64,000 bases of DNA from Marivirga harenae. Its GTDB lineage: Bacteria > Bacteroidota > Bacteroidia > Cytophagales > Cyclobacteriaceae. The DNA is taken from contig NZ_CP130565.1 of assembly GCF_030534335.1 (NCBI RefSeq), positions 3,245,501-3,309,500 on the forward strand. The letters run 5' to 3'. Both the position numbers and the translations under genes were made by a program. Below are positions 44,704-53,903 of this stretch, in pieces. The stretch's first letter is position 1, and each line of letters starts with the position of its first letter. The notes beneath the pieces were generated by a model, which saw only the letters and a program-made list of their open reading frames with translations, did no database searches and was not told the origin of the DNA.

Positions 44704-46560
44704 ATGTTGAAATTTCCAGTACTGACCTTCTTTATATTTTTTATTTCTTTTGGCGGTTTCGCTCAGGAAAACGATGCTCTTGAATCCCCTGAATTAGTGG
44801 AAACAATGGTCGGGGACGGGGTTGTTTTCTTAGTGAAGTACAATAAAGAAGAGAATCTAAACTATAAACTTACATGGAAAAGTGATATTTTGGATGCCAA
44901 TTTTGATGATCAAGAAGGGGAGTTCTTCTGGGAAACATCAAACGATGATATTGGACTTCATTCCGTATATTTTTATTTAAAGGATTCCCTTGATCAAATT
45001 GTTTCCACTTCAAAAACATTAATAAAAGTAAATTCCATAACATCGGTGCCTTCAATAAAAATGGAACCTGATTCTCTGGACAGTAGGGCATTTATTAAAC
45101 TATTGCAAGGGGAGGATTATAATCTAGAATTTATTGCGTCAACTAGAAACAGTAGAAATGCTGACGATGTGGTTTTAACCTACATTTGGAACAACGATAC
45201 TGATCTGAGCACTATTGAGCAAGCAGAAACACATGTAGTAGGAAATCGGCTGCTTTTAGATTGGAAACCAAGCCAAAGCCAAGCAGCAAAAAAATATTTC
45301 GATTTGGATTTAATAGCCATTGACAATACAAATGCTGTGAATAGAAGAAAATTTAGATTTCAGGTGATAGGCCAGGAATTGCCTCCAGAATTGAGAAACA
45401 ATGTAAACGATACCTATATTATTACTGCTGATCAGGAATTGGATATAGATTTCTCAGTAAATGATCCAAATAATGATCCTATTGTTTATTCAGTAGATAT
45501 TCCAGTAACCGTTGGTGCACCAACAATTGATGAGAGAGGCATTTTCACATGGAGTTTAAGTGCAATGGAAATGAGCAATATCAGTTCTATTTTTCCCTTA
45601 AAGATTAAATTAAAGGCCGAAGAAGCCGAAGATTCTAAACATTTTGTGGAAAAGGAAATCACAATTTTGAAAAGTGAAAAAAATGACCCGCCATTAATAA
45701 CCAAATTAAGCAATTTAAGCATTCGAGAAGGTTATGATATTAAGAGAAGAGTGTTTGTTCGTGATAACAATCATCCTATTGCAGAACTAAAATATTCACT
45801 AGAAAATGAACCGGATTGGCTTTATGTTCAGCAAGAAGGGGATAGGTTATTTTTAATGAGTGATACCTTAGGGTTTGATATTGTAAAAGCTGATGGAATT
45901 TCTGTGCAGTACGATGTATTGTTTACTGTGACTGATCCAGAAGGGGCAACAGATAGTAAGTTCTTTAATGTAACTGTAAATGAGGGTGTAAATACCGATA
46001 GATTGTATAATCAATTGACAGATTATCAGAAGTCCACAGATGCTTTGCTGGTAGGCTTAAGAAAGCAAATCAGAGAATTAGATCATAGAATACAAAGAAA
46101 CCAACGGCTAAAAAAAGGTTTGCTTTTCACAACATTTTTCTTGGATAGTTTTAGTGCGACAGGAGCTTTCTTTGAAGATCATACCATTGCTAATGAGGCA
46201 ATACCCTATGCTGGGGCACTTTTGGCTATCACTAGTAGTGTTAATGCATTAGCTTTTAATCAGGAAAATAAAGTAATTAATTTGAAAGGACGGCTAGAAG
46301 ATGTCGAGAAATCCATAGTTCGAAATAAGAGCTATCTTGCTACTTATTCCATTGAAGATGAAACAGATGATGAGCTAAGAAATAATGAATTAGTCAATCG
46401 AGTACAGTCTTACCGCCAAGCTCTTATTGAGCAAAGAATTGAATTAAGGAGATTAGAAGACCAGTACAGGGAATTGAATTACGTGCAGCGAAAAGTTAGA
46501 AGATTTAATAGAAAAGGGAATTCTGATAAAATTAGGTGGAACTTTATCGATAAGATCTAA
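44704..46560 (+). CDS. Secreted protein with Ig/cadherin-like repeats and coiled coil
   Basis: 618 residues, signal peptide ending near GGFAQ. Several beta-sandwich repeats (about 40-440) of the cadherin/putative-Ig sort can be seen, for example DPNNDPIVYSVDIP and FTVTDPEGATDSKFFNVTV. The C-terminal 180 residues are different: two coiled-coil stretches around a hydrophobic segment near 480-520, and a basic tail (KVRRFNRKGN). No type IX tail is present, so it probably stays in the periplasm or the inner face of an outer structure. Unknown role; last gene of the tgt operon, 11 bases after the EamA gene. Confidence 0.75.
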   Translation: MLKFPVLTFFIFFISFGGFAQENDALESPELVETMVGDGVVFLVKYNKEENLNYKLTWKSDILDANFDDQEGEFFWETSNDDIGLHSVYFYLKDSLDQIVSTSKTLIKVNSITSVPSIKMEPDSLDSRAFIKLLQGEDYNLEFIASTRNSRNADDVVLTYIWNNDTDLSTIEQAETHVVGNRLLLDWKPSQSQAAKKYFDLDLIAIDNTNAVNRRKFRFQVIGQELPPELRNNVNDTYIITADQELDIDFSVNDPNNDPIVYSVDIPVTVGAPTIDERGIFTWSLSAMEMSNISSIFPLKIKLKAEEAEDSKHFVEKEITILKSEKNDPPLITKLSNLSIREGYDIKRRVFVRDNNHPIAELKYSLENEPDWLYVQQEGDRLFLMSDTLGFDIVKADGISVQYDVLFTVTDPEGATDSKFFNVTVNEGVNTDRLYNQLTDYQKSTDALLVGLRKQIRELDHRIQRNQRLKKGLLFTTFFLDSFSATGAFFEDHTIANEAIPYAGALLAITSSVNALAFNQENKVINLKGRLEDVEKSIVRNKSYLATYSIEDETDDELRNNELVNRVQSYRQALIEQRIELRRLEDQYRELNYVQRKVRRFNRKGNSDKIRWNFIDKI

Positions 46561-46711
46561 ATGGACATCAACTAGTTTATAAGAAAAGAAAATAATACAA
46601 TTGCTCAAGCTGTATACTTGCAACACATTCTAATTAAACTATTATTATAGATATAACTTAAACATTATCAGTAACATACTGTTTCCATACTTCACTAAAA
46701 AAAACACCAGT

Positions 46712-47200
46712 ATGAAAAAGTTATTAAAATCAATTGTATTAAGCGTTGTAGTTTTGGGTCTGTCCTTTTCAGTAAAAGCTCAAGACAAAAACATTGTTGA
46801 ATTAGCAGTAGGTACTGAATCACTTTCTACTTTAGTAACAGCAGTAAAGGCTGCAGGCCTTGTAGAAACCCTCAGTGGGAAAGGTCCTTTTACGGTTTTT
46901 GCACCGACCAATAAAGCATTTGAAGCTTTGCCCTCTGGAACATTAGAATCTTTGCTAAAACCAGAAAATAAGGATCAGTTAATTGCTGTTTTGACTTATC
47001 ATGTGGTGGGAGCAAAAGTGATGTCTTCAAGCCTAAAGGAGGGACAAAAAGCCAAAACAGTTCAGGGAGAAGAAGTAAATATTAGTCTTAAAGGCGGAGC
47101 TTCTGTGAATGGGGCTAAAGTAGCAATGGCTGATGTTGAAGCATCAAATGGCGTTGTTCATGTAATTGATAAAGTAATTTTACCACCATCAATGAAATAA
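46712..47200 (+). CDS. Fasciclin-domain secreted protein
   Basis: 162 residues: signal peptide (ends near VKAQ) and a single FAS1 domain with H1 motif GPFTVFAPTNKAFEALP, the YHVV segment and the H2 region NGVVHVIDKVILPP. FAS1 domains mediate adhesion or matrix contacts in animals and bacteria. In bacteria it is usually secreted and unconnected to an enzyme. It is a single gene between the tgt operon and a strong terminator. A weak -7 box (TATACTTG) lies upstream. Confidence 0.92.
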   Translation: MKKLLKSIVLSVVVLGLSFSVKAQDKNIVELAVGTESLSTLVTAVKAAGLVETLSGKGPFTVFAPTNKAFEALPSGTLESLLKPENKDQLIAVLTYHVVGAKVMSSSLKEGQKAKTVQGEEVNISLKGGASVNGAKVAMADVEASNGVVHVIDKVILPPSMK

Positions 47201-47220
47201 GACTTTATGTCTACGAACTG

Positions 47221-47252
47221 AAAACCTCGAATATTTCTATCGAGGTTTTTTA
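47221..47252. terminator. Bidirectional terminator
   Basis: A perfect ten-base stem AAAACCTCGA with TCGAGGTTTT, nine-base loop, flanked by A and T runs. It separates the convergent fasciclin and ispE genes. Confidence 0.88.
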
Positions 47253-47260
47253 TTTTCATT

Positions 47261-48061
47261 CTACAATAGAATTATTTTGTCTGCTATTATAGAGCTTGGA
47301 TCAGTATCTTTGCTGTATATCCCAAAGATTGTAGAACCACTCCCCGTCATACTTGCATAAATCGCCCCGTTATGGTAGCATCTATTTTTTAGATCCAGTA
47401 GAGATGGGTGTTTTAAGAATATGCCATCTTCAAAATCATTTTTCAATATTTCGTTCCATTCTTCAATTGGATATTTTTCTATAATATCTTTTACAGAAAT
47501 TGCTAATTGCTGTGGTTTCACACCACTGTAGGCTTCTGCAGTTCCAATATGAATACTTGGAAACATCATGCCTAAATAGTATCCAGATAGATCGATTTTA
47601 GTGCTTTCAAAAACCTCACCTCTTCCACTTACAAATTTGGGTTTGTTTGCAATAAAAAAGGGACAGTCACTCCCTAATTTCAAAGCATAATCTTCTAGCT
47701 TTTCATTTGAAATACTGAGATTGAAATACTTATTAAGCAATGTCAACATAAACGCCCCATCTGCTGAGCCACCACCCATTCCAGCTCCCATAGGAATATT
47801 TTTATGTAGAATAATTTCTACAGGTGGAATATCGTGATCAGATTGAATTAAATGATAAGCTTTTAGTACTAAATTATCATTTGAATTACCGGGGATTGGA
47901 AGACCCGTTGAACTGAATTTTAATGCTTTAGAAGGAATAATCTCCAATGAATCCTTTAAAGGAATAGGGTAGAAACAGGATTCAATATTATGATAACCAT
48001 CCGCTCTTTTCGAATTGATATTAAGTCCTAAATTAATTTTGGCATTGGGAAATGTGAGCAT
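47261..48061 (-). CDS. ispE: 4-diphosphocytidyl-2-C-methyl-D-erythritol kinase
   Basis: 266 residues from the ATG at 48061 (MLTFPNAKINLGL); a TTG one codon upstream is less likely. It is a GHMP kinase: PNAKINLGL at the N-terminus, the ATP loop IPMGAGMGGGSADG, and MTGSGSTIFGIY near the end. It phosphorylates CDP-methylerythritol in the MEP isoprenoid pathway, so the organism appears to use this route. Downstream of fabI with a 110-base gap containing palindromic repeats. Confidence 0.95.
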   Translation of the reverse strand: MLTFPNAKINLGLNINSKRADGYHNIESCFYPIPLKDSLEIIPSKALKFSSTGLPIPGNSNDNLVLKAYHLIQSDHDIPPVEIILHKNIPMGAGMGGGSADGAFMLTLLNKYFNLSISNEKLEDYALKLGSDCPFFIANKPKFVSGRGEVFESTKIDLSGYYLGMMFPSIHIGTAEAYSGVKPQQLAISVKDIIEKYPIEEWNEILKNDFEDGIFLKHPSLLDLKNRCYHNGAIYASMTGSGSTIFGIYSKDTDPSSIIADKIILL

Positions 48062-48072
48062 CAATAGATTTT

Positions 48073-48093
48073 AAAAACCCGTCAGGTTTTTTT
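48073..48093. repeat. Palindromic element, copy 1
   Basis: An imperfect hairpin around AACCCGTCAGGTT, flanked by A and T runs, in the ispE-fabI gap. It resembles the inverted repeat of copy 2 and could also act as a weak terminator for fabI. Confidence 0.45.
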
Positions 48094-48142
48094 AGAAAAT
48101 AGCGCAGTAGTTTATTATTCACAGCAACAATCTCTTAAGGTC

Positions 48143-48155
48143 AACCTGACAGGTT
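48143..48155. repeat. Palindromic element, copy 2
   Basis: AACCTGACAGGTT, two 6-base arms around a central A, about 50 bases from copy 1. This wording recurs as dispersed palindromes in many Bacteroidota genomes, as far as I recall. Confidence 0.4.
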
Positions 48156-48171
48156 TGGTGATTTAAAGTTT

Positions 48172-48981
48172 TTACTTCATTTCCTCAATCAACTCTTCTG
48201 AAATACCAGTAAATGAATAACCACCATCATGGAAAAGATTCTGCATCGTTACTTTTTTCGTGAAGTCTGAGAACATCATGATAATATAGTCAGCACATTC
48301 TTCTGCAGTAGCGTTTCCTAATGGAGACATTTTCTCTGCAAAGTTGTAGAATGAGCTAAATCCACTTATACCTGAACCAGCTGTAGTAGGAGTTGGAGAT
48401 TGTGAAATGGTATTTACCCTCACTTTTTTAGTTTTCCCAAATCTGTAGCCGTAACTTCTAGCAATTGACTCTAAAAGCGCTTTTGCATCGGCCATATCGT
48501 TGTAGAATGGATAAGTTCGTTGAGCTGCAATATAAGACAGACCTAAAATGGAGCCCCACTCATTCATTATATCCATTTTATCAGCTGTTTGCATCATTTT
48601 GTGAAATGAGACGGCAGAGATATCGTAGGTTTTTTGCAACCAATCATAATTAAGGTCATGGTATTGTTTTCCTTTTCTCACATTCGGGCTCATACCAATT
48701 GAGTGCAAAATGAAATCAAAGTTTCCACCTAATATTTCTTTCGATTCAGTATATAATTTAGTGATATCTTCAATTGAGGTAGCATCAGCTGGGATAACTT
48801 CGGTATTACATTCTTTAGCCAATTCTTGTATTCCACCCATTCTCATGGCAACAGGTGCATTGGTTAACACAAATTGAGCACCTTGTTCCTTTGCTTTTAG
48901 TGCCGCTTTCCAAGCAATAGAGTTCTCATCTAAAGCACCGGTAATAATTCCTTTTTTTCCTGCTAATAAGTTATTCGACAT
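48172..48981 (-). CDS. fabI: Enoyl-ACP reductase (NADH)
   Basis: 269 residues from the ATG at 48981 (MSNNLLAGKKGIITGALDEN), the FabI start; the open frame up to 49059 is not credible. It has the divergent FabI type of cofactor loop (ITGALDENSIAW rather than TGxxxGxG), ILHSIG, and a Tyr/Lys pair in RTYPFYNDMADAK. It reduces the enoyl-ACP intermediate in fatty acid elongation and is the target of triclosan. A promoter lies just upstream. ispE follows downstream. Confidence 0.96.
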   Translation of the reverse strand: MSNNLLAGKKGIITGALDENSIAWKAALKAKEQGAQFVLTNAPVAMRMGGIQELAKECNTEVIPADATSIEDITKLYTESKEILGGNFDFILHSIGMSPNVRKGKQYHDLNYDWLQKTYDISAVSFHKMMQTADKMDIMNEWGSILGLSYIAAQRTYPFYNDMADAKALLESIARSYGYRFGKTKKVRVNTISQSPTPTTAGSGISGFSSFYNFAEKMSPLGNATAEECADYIIMMFSDFTKKVTMQNLFHDGGYSFTGISEELIEEMK

Positions 48982-49003
48982 AGTTTTCTGAATTGTGTTT
49001 AGG

Positions 49004-49033
49004 CAAAAATATAAATTTATCTCCACTAACGAA
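49004..49033 (-). promoter_or_regulatory. fabI promoter
   Basis: Minus-strand TTCG (plus 49030-49033), 18-base spacer and a perfect TATTTTTG (plus 49004-49011), 22 bases upstream of the fabI ATG. Confidence 0.5.
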
Positions 49034-49084
49034 GGATTAATCTGAAAATACCGATGCAATCATCATTTAGCGTCTTAATTCAGA

Positions 49085-50014
49085 TTAGTTTTTCTTATTA
49101 CCATCATGCTTTCCTAATTCGGTTTGAGAATCAAAATAGATTCTTTGTGAAGGATATGCATAATGGATATTATCATATTTTTGAAAAGTTTCTAAAATGT
49201 CCTCCCAAATTTCGTGCTGTGCTACTCTTCTTTTTTTAGGTAAAGTTAAATAACGCATCGTAAGTTTAATACCATAATCTTCCACAGATGTGTACACATA
49301 AGGAGTAAGGTTACTGTAAAAGATCATAAACTTTTTAGAGGCTTCCAATAATTTTCTTTTGGCAGAGAAAGATAATTCCTCAGCATGCTCATTCACTATT
49401 TTCTCGCAAAGTTGTTTTGCTTTTTTCCAATCACTATCAAAGGTGACCCGGAGGCTGAGCTCATCCCACACATGGCTAAAACCTTGGTCGTAATTGGCCT
49501 GAGTTGATTTGAAAATTTCTCCATTGGGTATATGGATGATTCTTCCCGTACTTTGATCAGCTGCTACCCAATTACCGATTTCATTGATCGTAAATTGGAA
49601 AAACCGTATATCGATCACGTCACCAGCTACTCCATTAATCTCAATTCTATCGCCTACATCAAATGGTTTTCGGATAACGATGAAAATCCAGCCAGCTATA
49701 TTCATCACAGGAGCTTGAAGGGCTATCACCAAACCAGCACCCACTAAACCTACTAGAGTGGCAAGTGATTCAACCTGTTCGACCCAGATATTGAATAGAA
49801 AAACAAGTAGCAGAAAATAATAGGTATTATTTACACTATTTTTCCAAAAGTAACGCTCTTTAACCTCTTGAGATCTATTGAAAACAATTTTTAAGGCCAC
49901 TACTTTCAGCAAAACTAAAATGAGAACAGCAACAACTGTGTAAAAGATTTTGTATTGGAGCTCCGGAGGCAATTGCCAGTTTTCTTGAAAATATGATATT
50001 ATTTCTTTGGCCAT
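49085..50014 (-). CDS. Second MscS-family mechanosensitive channel
   Basis: 309 residues. Helices at about 20-45, 60-80 and 85-120; the pore region reads GLVGAGLVIALQAPVMNIAGW followed by IVIRKPFDVGDRIEINGVAGDV, the MscS beta domain. It lacks the FQ pore element of the gene at 11813 and belongs to another subgroup with a longer C-terminal domain. Such channels gate on membrane tension. It is divergent from the carboxypeptidase-regulatory-like gene at 50071. Function otherwise as for the family. Confidence 0.9.
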   Translation of the reverse strand: MAKEIISYFQENWQLPPELQYKIFYTVVAVLILVLLKVVALKIVFNRSQEVKERYFWKNSVNNTYYFLLLVFLFNIWVEQVESLATLVGLVGAGLVIALQAPVMNIAGWIFIVIRKPFDVGDRIEINGVAGDVIDIRFFQFTINEIGNWVAADQSTGRIIHIPNGEIFKSTQANYDQGFSHVWDELSLRVTFDSDWKKAKQLCEKIVNEHAEELSFSAKRKLLEASKKFMIFYSNLTPYVYTSVEDYGIKLTMRYLTLPKKRRVAQHEIWEDILETFQKYDNIHYAYPSQRIYFDSQTELGKHDGNKKN

Positions 50015-50070
50015 TATTTAGTAACTATGTTTAAGTTTTAAAATTCAATTTAAATAATTCTTAACTAAAT

Positions 50071-50934
50071 ATGCGAGTAATTGCAATTTTGATTTTTCTG
50101 ATCTTCTCCAATAATTTAAAAGGACAATTATCTGGTTCTGTGTATGACAAAGCTACTGGTGAAAGCTTGTCATATGTAAATATCTGGTACTTTAATGATG
50201 AAATAAGTGTAGGAACCACCGCAAATGAGTCAGGCAGCTTCAAATTTGATGAACTGGATACTAGTCGGTTTTTAAATTTTAATAAGGTTGGTTATGAAGT
50301 ACTTAAAGTAAAACCAGATTCTAGTAAATATGATGTTTTCTTAACCCCAATTAAGAAGACAAGATTGAATTTGTCTGAAGAAGTTGAAGGACCAAGAAGA
50401 GTAAAAAAAGGCATTGATTTTGAAAATTTGACTTCAATGGGTTCACTAAGTACCACTGAATCTAAACCTAGCATTCATGTGCAATATTTTCCTGCTGACA
50501 ATTTTCTTTTGTATAAATTAGTGAGAATAAATCTAGGCTTAAAAAATAGAGTTAGAAGTTTGATAAATATTAGAATATATGAGGCGACTGAACACAAAAT
50601 ACCAGGTGATCTTCTATATTTAGAAGACCTTATCAAGAAAATAAGTGCTGGGAAAGAGGTTTACAGAATTAGTTTAAAGGATTTAGGTATTAGAATTCCT
50701 GAAAACGGTATTTTTATTGGGTATGAAAAATTGATTATTGATCAAAATAAAATAATGTTAAATGAGACTGATTATAATACCAATCAAGAAGTAATTATTA
50801 GTGAGTACTACCCAATATTTAATTTGTATGAAAGTAAGGACTCAAACATAATATACTCCTACGTTAACGGTAATTGGGGAAAATGGAAGAATTCTAAAAT
50901 TAGTTTAGGGATAAACTTAGAATTAAAAAGGTAA
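50071..50934 (+). CDS. Secreted protein with carboxypeptidase-regulatory-like domain
   Basis: 287 residues: signal peptide (ends near LKG), then a CarboxypepD_reg-like beta-sandwich (about 19-95, GSVYDKATGESLSYVNIWYF...GTTANESGSFKF) as found at the N-terminus of SusC receptors, but here there is no plug or barrel. The remaining 190 residues have no family I recognise and are strand-rich (RINLGLKNRVRSLINIRIYE; KLIIDQNKIMLNE). It is probably an outer-membrane or surface protein. Single gene, convergent with lhgO. Confidence 0.72.
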   Translation: MRVIAILIFLIFSNNLKGQLSGSVYDKATGESLSYVNIWYFNDEISVGTTANESGSFKFDELDTSRFLNFNKVGYEVLKVKPDSSKYDVFLTPIKKTRLNLSEEVEGPRRVKKGIDFENLTSMGSLSTTESKPSIHVQYFPADNFLLYKLVRINLGLKNRVRSLINIRIYEATEHKIPGDLLYLEDLIKKISAGKEVYRISLKDLGIRIPENGIFIGYEKLIIDQNKIMLNETDYNTNQEVIISEYYPIFNLYESKDSNIIYSYVNGNWGKWKNSKISLGINLELKR

Positions 50935-51068
50935 TACTGACTTTTTCATTTGAAGTCTGAGAATTTGAACTATAAGTACTTAATATACTGTAAGTTGAAC
51001 TTTTCTATAAGATTTTTTTGCTATTAATAATAAGTTCAGTAATTCCCTGCAATTACAGTACAATGAAC

Positions 51069-52262
51069 TTAAAACCTTTTCAATGCCAAATCACTTACAT
51101 GATCTCCAATGGATAAAGAAGATGTAGCAGCAGGAGAGGGCGCATTACAAACATTAATAGCGTTCTGCTCCTCAATTATCAAAAAGTCATCTATTAATCC
51201 TCCATTTCTATCACAGGCTTGAGCTCTCACTCCAGCGCCACCTGGAGTCAAATCGCTTTCAGTAATATCAGGTAATAGTTTTTGAAGAGCTGTGGTAAAA
51301 GCTGATTTTGAAAAAGAACGGTACATTTCTCCGAAGCCGGTTTTCCAATATTTAGCCGCAACTTTTTGAAAGCCGGGCCATGCCAATGATTCTCCCAATT
51401 CCACTAAATTAAATAATGATTTTCGATAGCCTTCTCGTTTGAAAGCCAATACGGCATTAGGACCTGCTTCAATTCCACCATTGATCATTCGTGTAAAATG
51501 AACCCCTAAAAATGGGAAATTTGGATCAGGAACAGGGTACACCAGGTTCTTGATTAAATATTGCTTTTCTGGTTTTATCATGAAATATTCGCCACGGAAA
51601 GGAATGATTTTTAAATCAAGTTTTTCCGATGTAAGCTTGGCAATTTTATCAGAGTACAATCCAGCACAATTCACCACTAATTTTGTATCAAAACTATCTT
51701 TATTTGTAATTATGATCGTATTTCCATTCTTTTCTTGAATATCAATTACTTTTTGGCCTAGAGCGATTTCACCCCCCAATTCTTTAAATTTTTCAGCATA
51801 TTTCAAGGAAACGGCAGTGTAATCAATGATCCCCGTTTGCGGTACATGGATTCCAGCGATTCCATTGACATAGGGTTCATGCTCCTTAACTTCTTCTTTC
51901 GTAAGTCTTTTGAGATTTTTCAGACCGTTTTGTGCGCCTCTTTCTTCAATCATCGATAGAGTAGGAAGCTCACTTTTGTCAGTGGCAACAATTACTTTAC
52001 CACATAATTCATAAGGAACACCTTCCTGATCACAGAATTTGATCAATTGGTCGTAGCCATCAATGCAGTTTTTTGCTTTCAAACTTCCCGGCTTGTAATA
52101 AACACCAGAATGAATAACACCACTATTATTACCTGTTTGATGAAGAGCCAATTTCTCTTCTTTCTCTAATAATAAAACGGAGCGTTTCCTATTTTTCTGC
52201 TTTATTTTAAGTGCTGTAGCTAATCCTACTATTCCACCGCCAATTATGATGATATCCTGCAT
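51069..52262 (-). CDS. lhgO: L-2-hydroxyglutarate oxidase
   Basis: 397 residues from the ATG at 52262 (MQDIIIIGGGIVGLATAL); the open frame further upstream does not look like protein. It is an FAD-dependent DAO/LhgO family oxidase: the dinucleotide GGGIVGL loop, HQTGNNSGVIHSGVYY, GIHVPQTGIIDY and PGGAGVRAQA near the end. It oxidises L-2-hydroxyglutarate to 2-oxoglutarate, often passing electrons to the membrane quinone pool. Single gene, its partner being convergent. Conserved length. Confidence 0.93.
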   Translation of the reverse strand: MQDIIIIGGGIVGLATALKIKQKNRKRSVLLLEKEEKLALHQTGNNSGVIHSGVYYKPGSLKAKNCIDGYDQLIKFCDQEGVPYELCGKVIVATDKSELPTLSMIEERGAQNGLKNLKRLTKEEVKEHEPYVNGIAGIHVPQTGIIDYTAVSLKYAEKFKELGGEIALGQKVIDIQEKNGNTIIITNKDSFDTKLVVNCAGLYSDKIAKLTSEKLDLKIIPFRGEYFMIKPEKQYLIKNLVYPVPDPNFPFLGVHFTRMINGGIEAGPNAVLAFKREGYRKSLFNLVELGESLAWPGFQKVAAKYWKTGFGEMYRSFSKSAFTTALQKLLPDITESDLTPGGAGVRAQACDRNGGLIDDFLIIEEQNAINVCNAPSPAATSSLSIGDHVSDLALKRF

Positions 52263-52525
52263 TTGATTGTAATTGAAAAGTAAAATTACTTGTCTGAGAG
52301 ATTTGTTTGCCGCTAATAAATTAGTCATCAAAATTACAATAATTGATTTAGTCTCCAATCATTTTTTATCCTAACATTTTCTGGCAATCTTAAAATTTAA
52401 AGAGCCAATCGATCATTGACTTCCCACTTGTTCATATTTACAGATATCATAGTAATATATCGGACTTGGTAATTTTATAGTTTATATTAGTGAATTACTA
52501 AAATTTAAACTAAACTATAAGAACT

Positions 52526-53746
52526 ATGGCGAATTGCTTTGCACTAATGGGTTGGAGTTTACCCGTAATCGAGAGTATGCAAAAACTCAATAAACCTTAT
52601 GTGGTGGTATCGTTTCCCGATTTTGAGGAATATGCTAAAGAGCATGATATCCCATTTGTTTCTTATCAATTTGATGAATGGAGTGATACCTCAAACTCCT
52701 TAGATTTACATGAGAAATTAAAACCCTTTAATGTTGATGTTGCAGTTCCCTTGTTTGAAGAAACAGTGGAGTGGGCTGGGGCACTAAACTCAATTTACAG
52801 AGATGATCCAAGAGTTTTGAATCGCGCTTTTTTATTTAGAAATAAAGCCATGATGAAACGAAAAGCTTTGATTGGGGGGTTACGTGTAGGTTTATTTGAA
52901 GAGGTTTATAATAAAGAAGGAGTAAAGGCATTCATGAAAAGATTAAATCAAGCTAATCTGCAAGTGGATGGAGAAGAAGATAGCTGGGTACATATTAAAC
53001 CTTTTGCCTCTGCCGGGACTGTTGGACATAGGTTATTGCGTTCAATGTCTGATATCGAGGAAAAATGTGAAGAAGATGACTTCCCTTGTCTAGCTGAAAG
53101 TCATTTACCAGGAACTGAATTCTCTTGCGAGGCCTTTGTACACAAAGGAAAAATTAGGTTTCTAAATATCACGGAATATGTAAAGTTAGGCTATTCGAAT
53201 TTCATTCCCGAAGGAAACCACTTGCATACTAAGCGTGATAAAATAATGAAGGAAATGCAAAAGCTGGTTGACTTGTTCGGGATAGAGTATGGCATGATTC
53301 ATCCAGAATGGTTCTTGACTGAAGATGACACACTCAGTTTCGGTGAGGTCGCTTGTAGAATTCCAGGGGGACATATCCTAGAGTTGGCAGGCAAGGCTTA
53401 CGACTTTGATGCCTTAGGTGCTTTTGTATTATGTCATGATCCTAATCTGTCAGAAGAGGAGTTAAATAAGATATTACCTGCTCCTGACGCACGGCCAAAA
53501 AATTTCTACGGAAATGTTATGATATATCCTCATAAAAATCAAATTTCTAAATTAGAAATACCGGAGGAATTGAAAGAGGAACCGTATTTCTTAGATCATA
53601 ATTTGGTACCCCCTTTGAGCACTCAAAAAATAAGTGACAGAGATGGATTCGGGAATCATTTTGGTACCGTAAACTTTAAGGGGGAAGATCCTGATCGAAT
53701 GACGGAATTACTATTGCATTATGAAAATGTAGATTTCTATCATTAA
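52526..53746 (+). CDS. ATP-grasp ligase
   Basis: 406 residues. An N-terminal Rossmann-like region (FALMGWSLPVIESMQKLNKP) is followed by the ATP-grasp core: HIKPFASAGTVGH with the ATP-binding Lys, ESHLPGTEFSCEAFV and GEVACRIPGGHILEL with metal-binding E274 and R278. ATP-grasp enzymes join an acyl phosphate to an amine or thiol, here perhaps two amino acids or an amino acid to a carrier. It stands 157 bases upstream of the Cys-protease-like gene, with a hairpin between. Substrate unknown; general class sure. Residues 300-406 may form the lid or a substrate domain. Confidence 0.87.
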   Translation: MANCFALMGWSLPVIESMQKLNKPYVVVSFPDFEEYAKEHDIPFVSYQFDEWSDTSNSLDLHEKLKPFNVDVAVPLFEETVEWAGALNSIYRDDPRVLNRAFLFRNKAMMKRKALIGGLRVGLFEEVYNKEGVKAFMKRLNQANLQVDGEEDSWVHIKPFASAGTVGHRLLRSMSDIEEKCEEDDFPCLAESHLPGTEFSCEAFVHKGKIRFLNITEYVKLGYSNFIPEGNHLHTKRDKIMKEMQKLVDLFGIEYGMIHPEWFLTEDDTLSFGEVACRIPGGHILELAGKAYDFDALGAFVLCHDPNLSEEELNKILPAPDARPKNFYGNVMIYPHKNQISKLEIPEELKEEPYFLDHNLVPPLSTQKISDRDGFGNHFGTVNFKGEDPDRMTELLLHYENVDFYH

Positions 53747-53772
53747 ATATAAACCAAGAGAGAAGTTTAACT

Positions 53773-53797
53773 GGCGCAAGTTTGATCTTGCGCCTTT
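53773..53797 (+). terminator. Hairpin after the ATP-grasp gene
   Basis: A perfect eight-base GC-rich stem GGCGCAAG with CTTGCGCC, six-base loop, then TTT. The short T run makes it a partial rather than certain terminator. Confidence 0.65.
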
Positions 53798-53865
53798 CAT
53801 GCTTTAAATTATTTCATATATATTATATTGAATCTTGATCAATACCATTAATGCTTGTCATATTT

Positions 53866-53873
53866 TACTTTTG
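53866..53873 (+). promoter_or_regulatory. -7 box before the 664-aa gene
   Basis: TACTTTTG, a perfect TAnnTTTG, 30 bases before the ATG. No TTTG at -33. It suggests that the following operon has its own promoter. Confidence 0.4.
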
Positions 53874-53903
53874 ACAATGAATCTTTAAAATTTTTAGTAT
53901 TCC

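Noticed and set aside
48982-49059. N-terminal extension of FabI by 26 residues
   Set aside because: The extra residues do not fit FabI, and the promoter at 49004-49033 lies within this stretch.
52263-52358. N-terminal extension of the L-2-hydroxyglutarate oxidase by 32 residues
   Set aside because: The family starts directly before the GGGIVGL loop; the extension has no signal or domain character.
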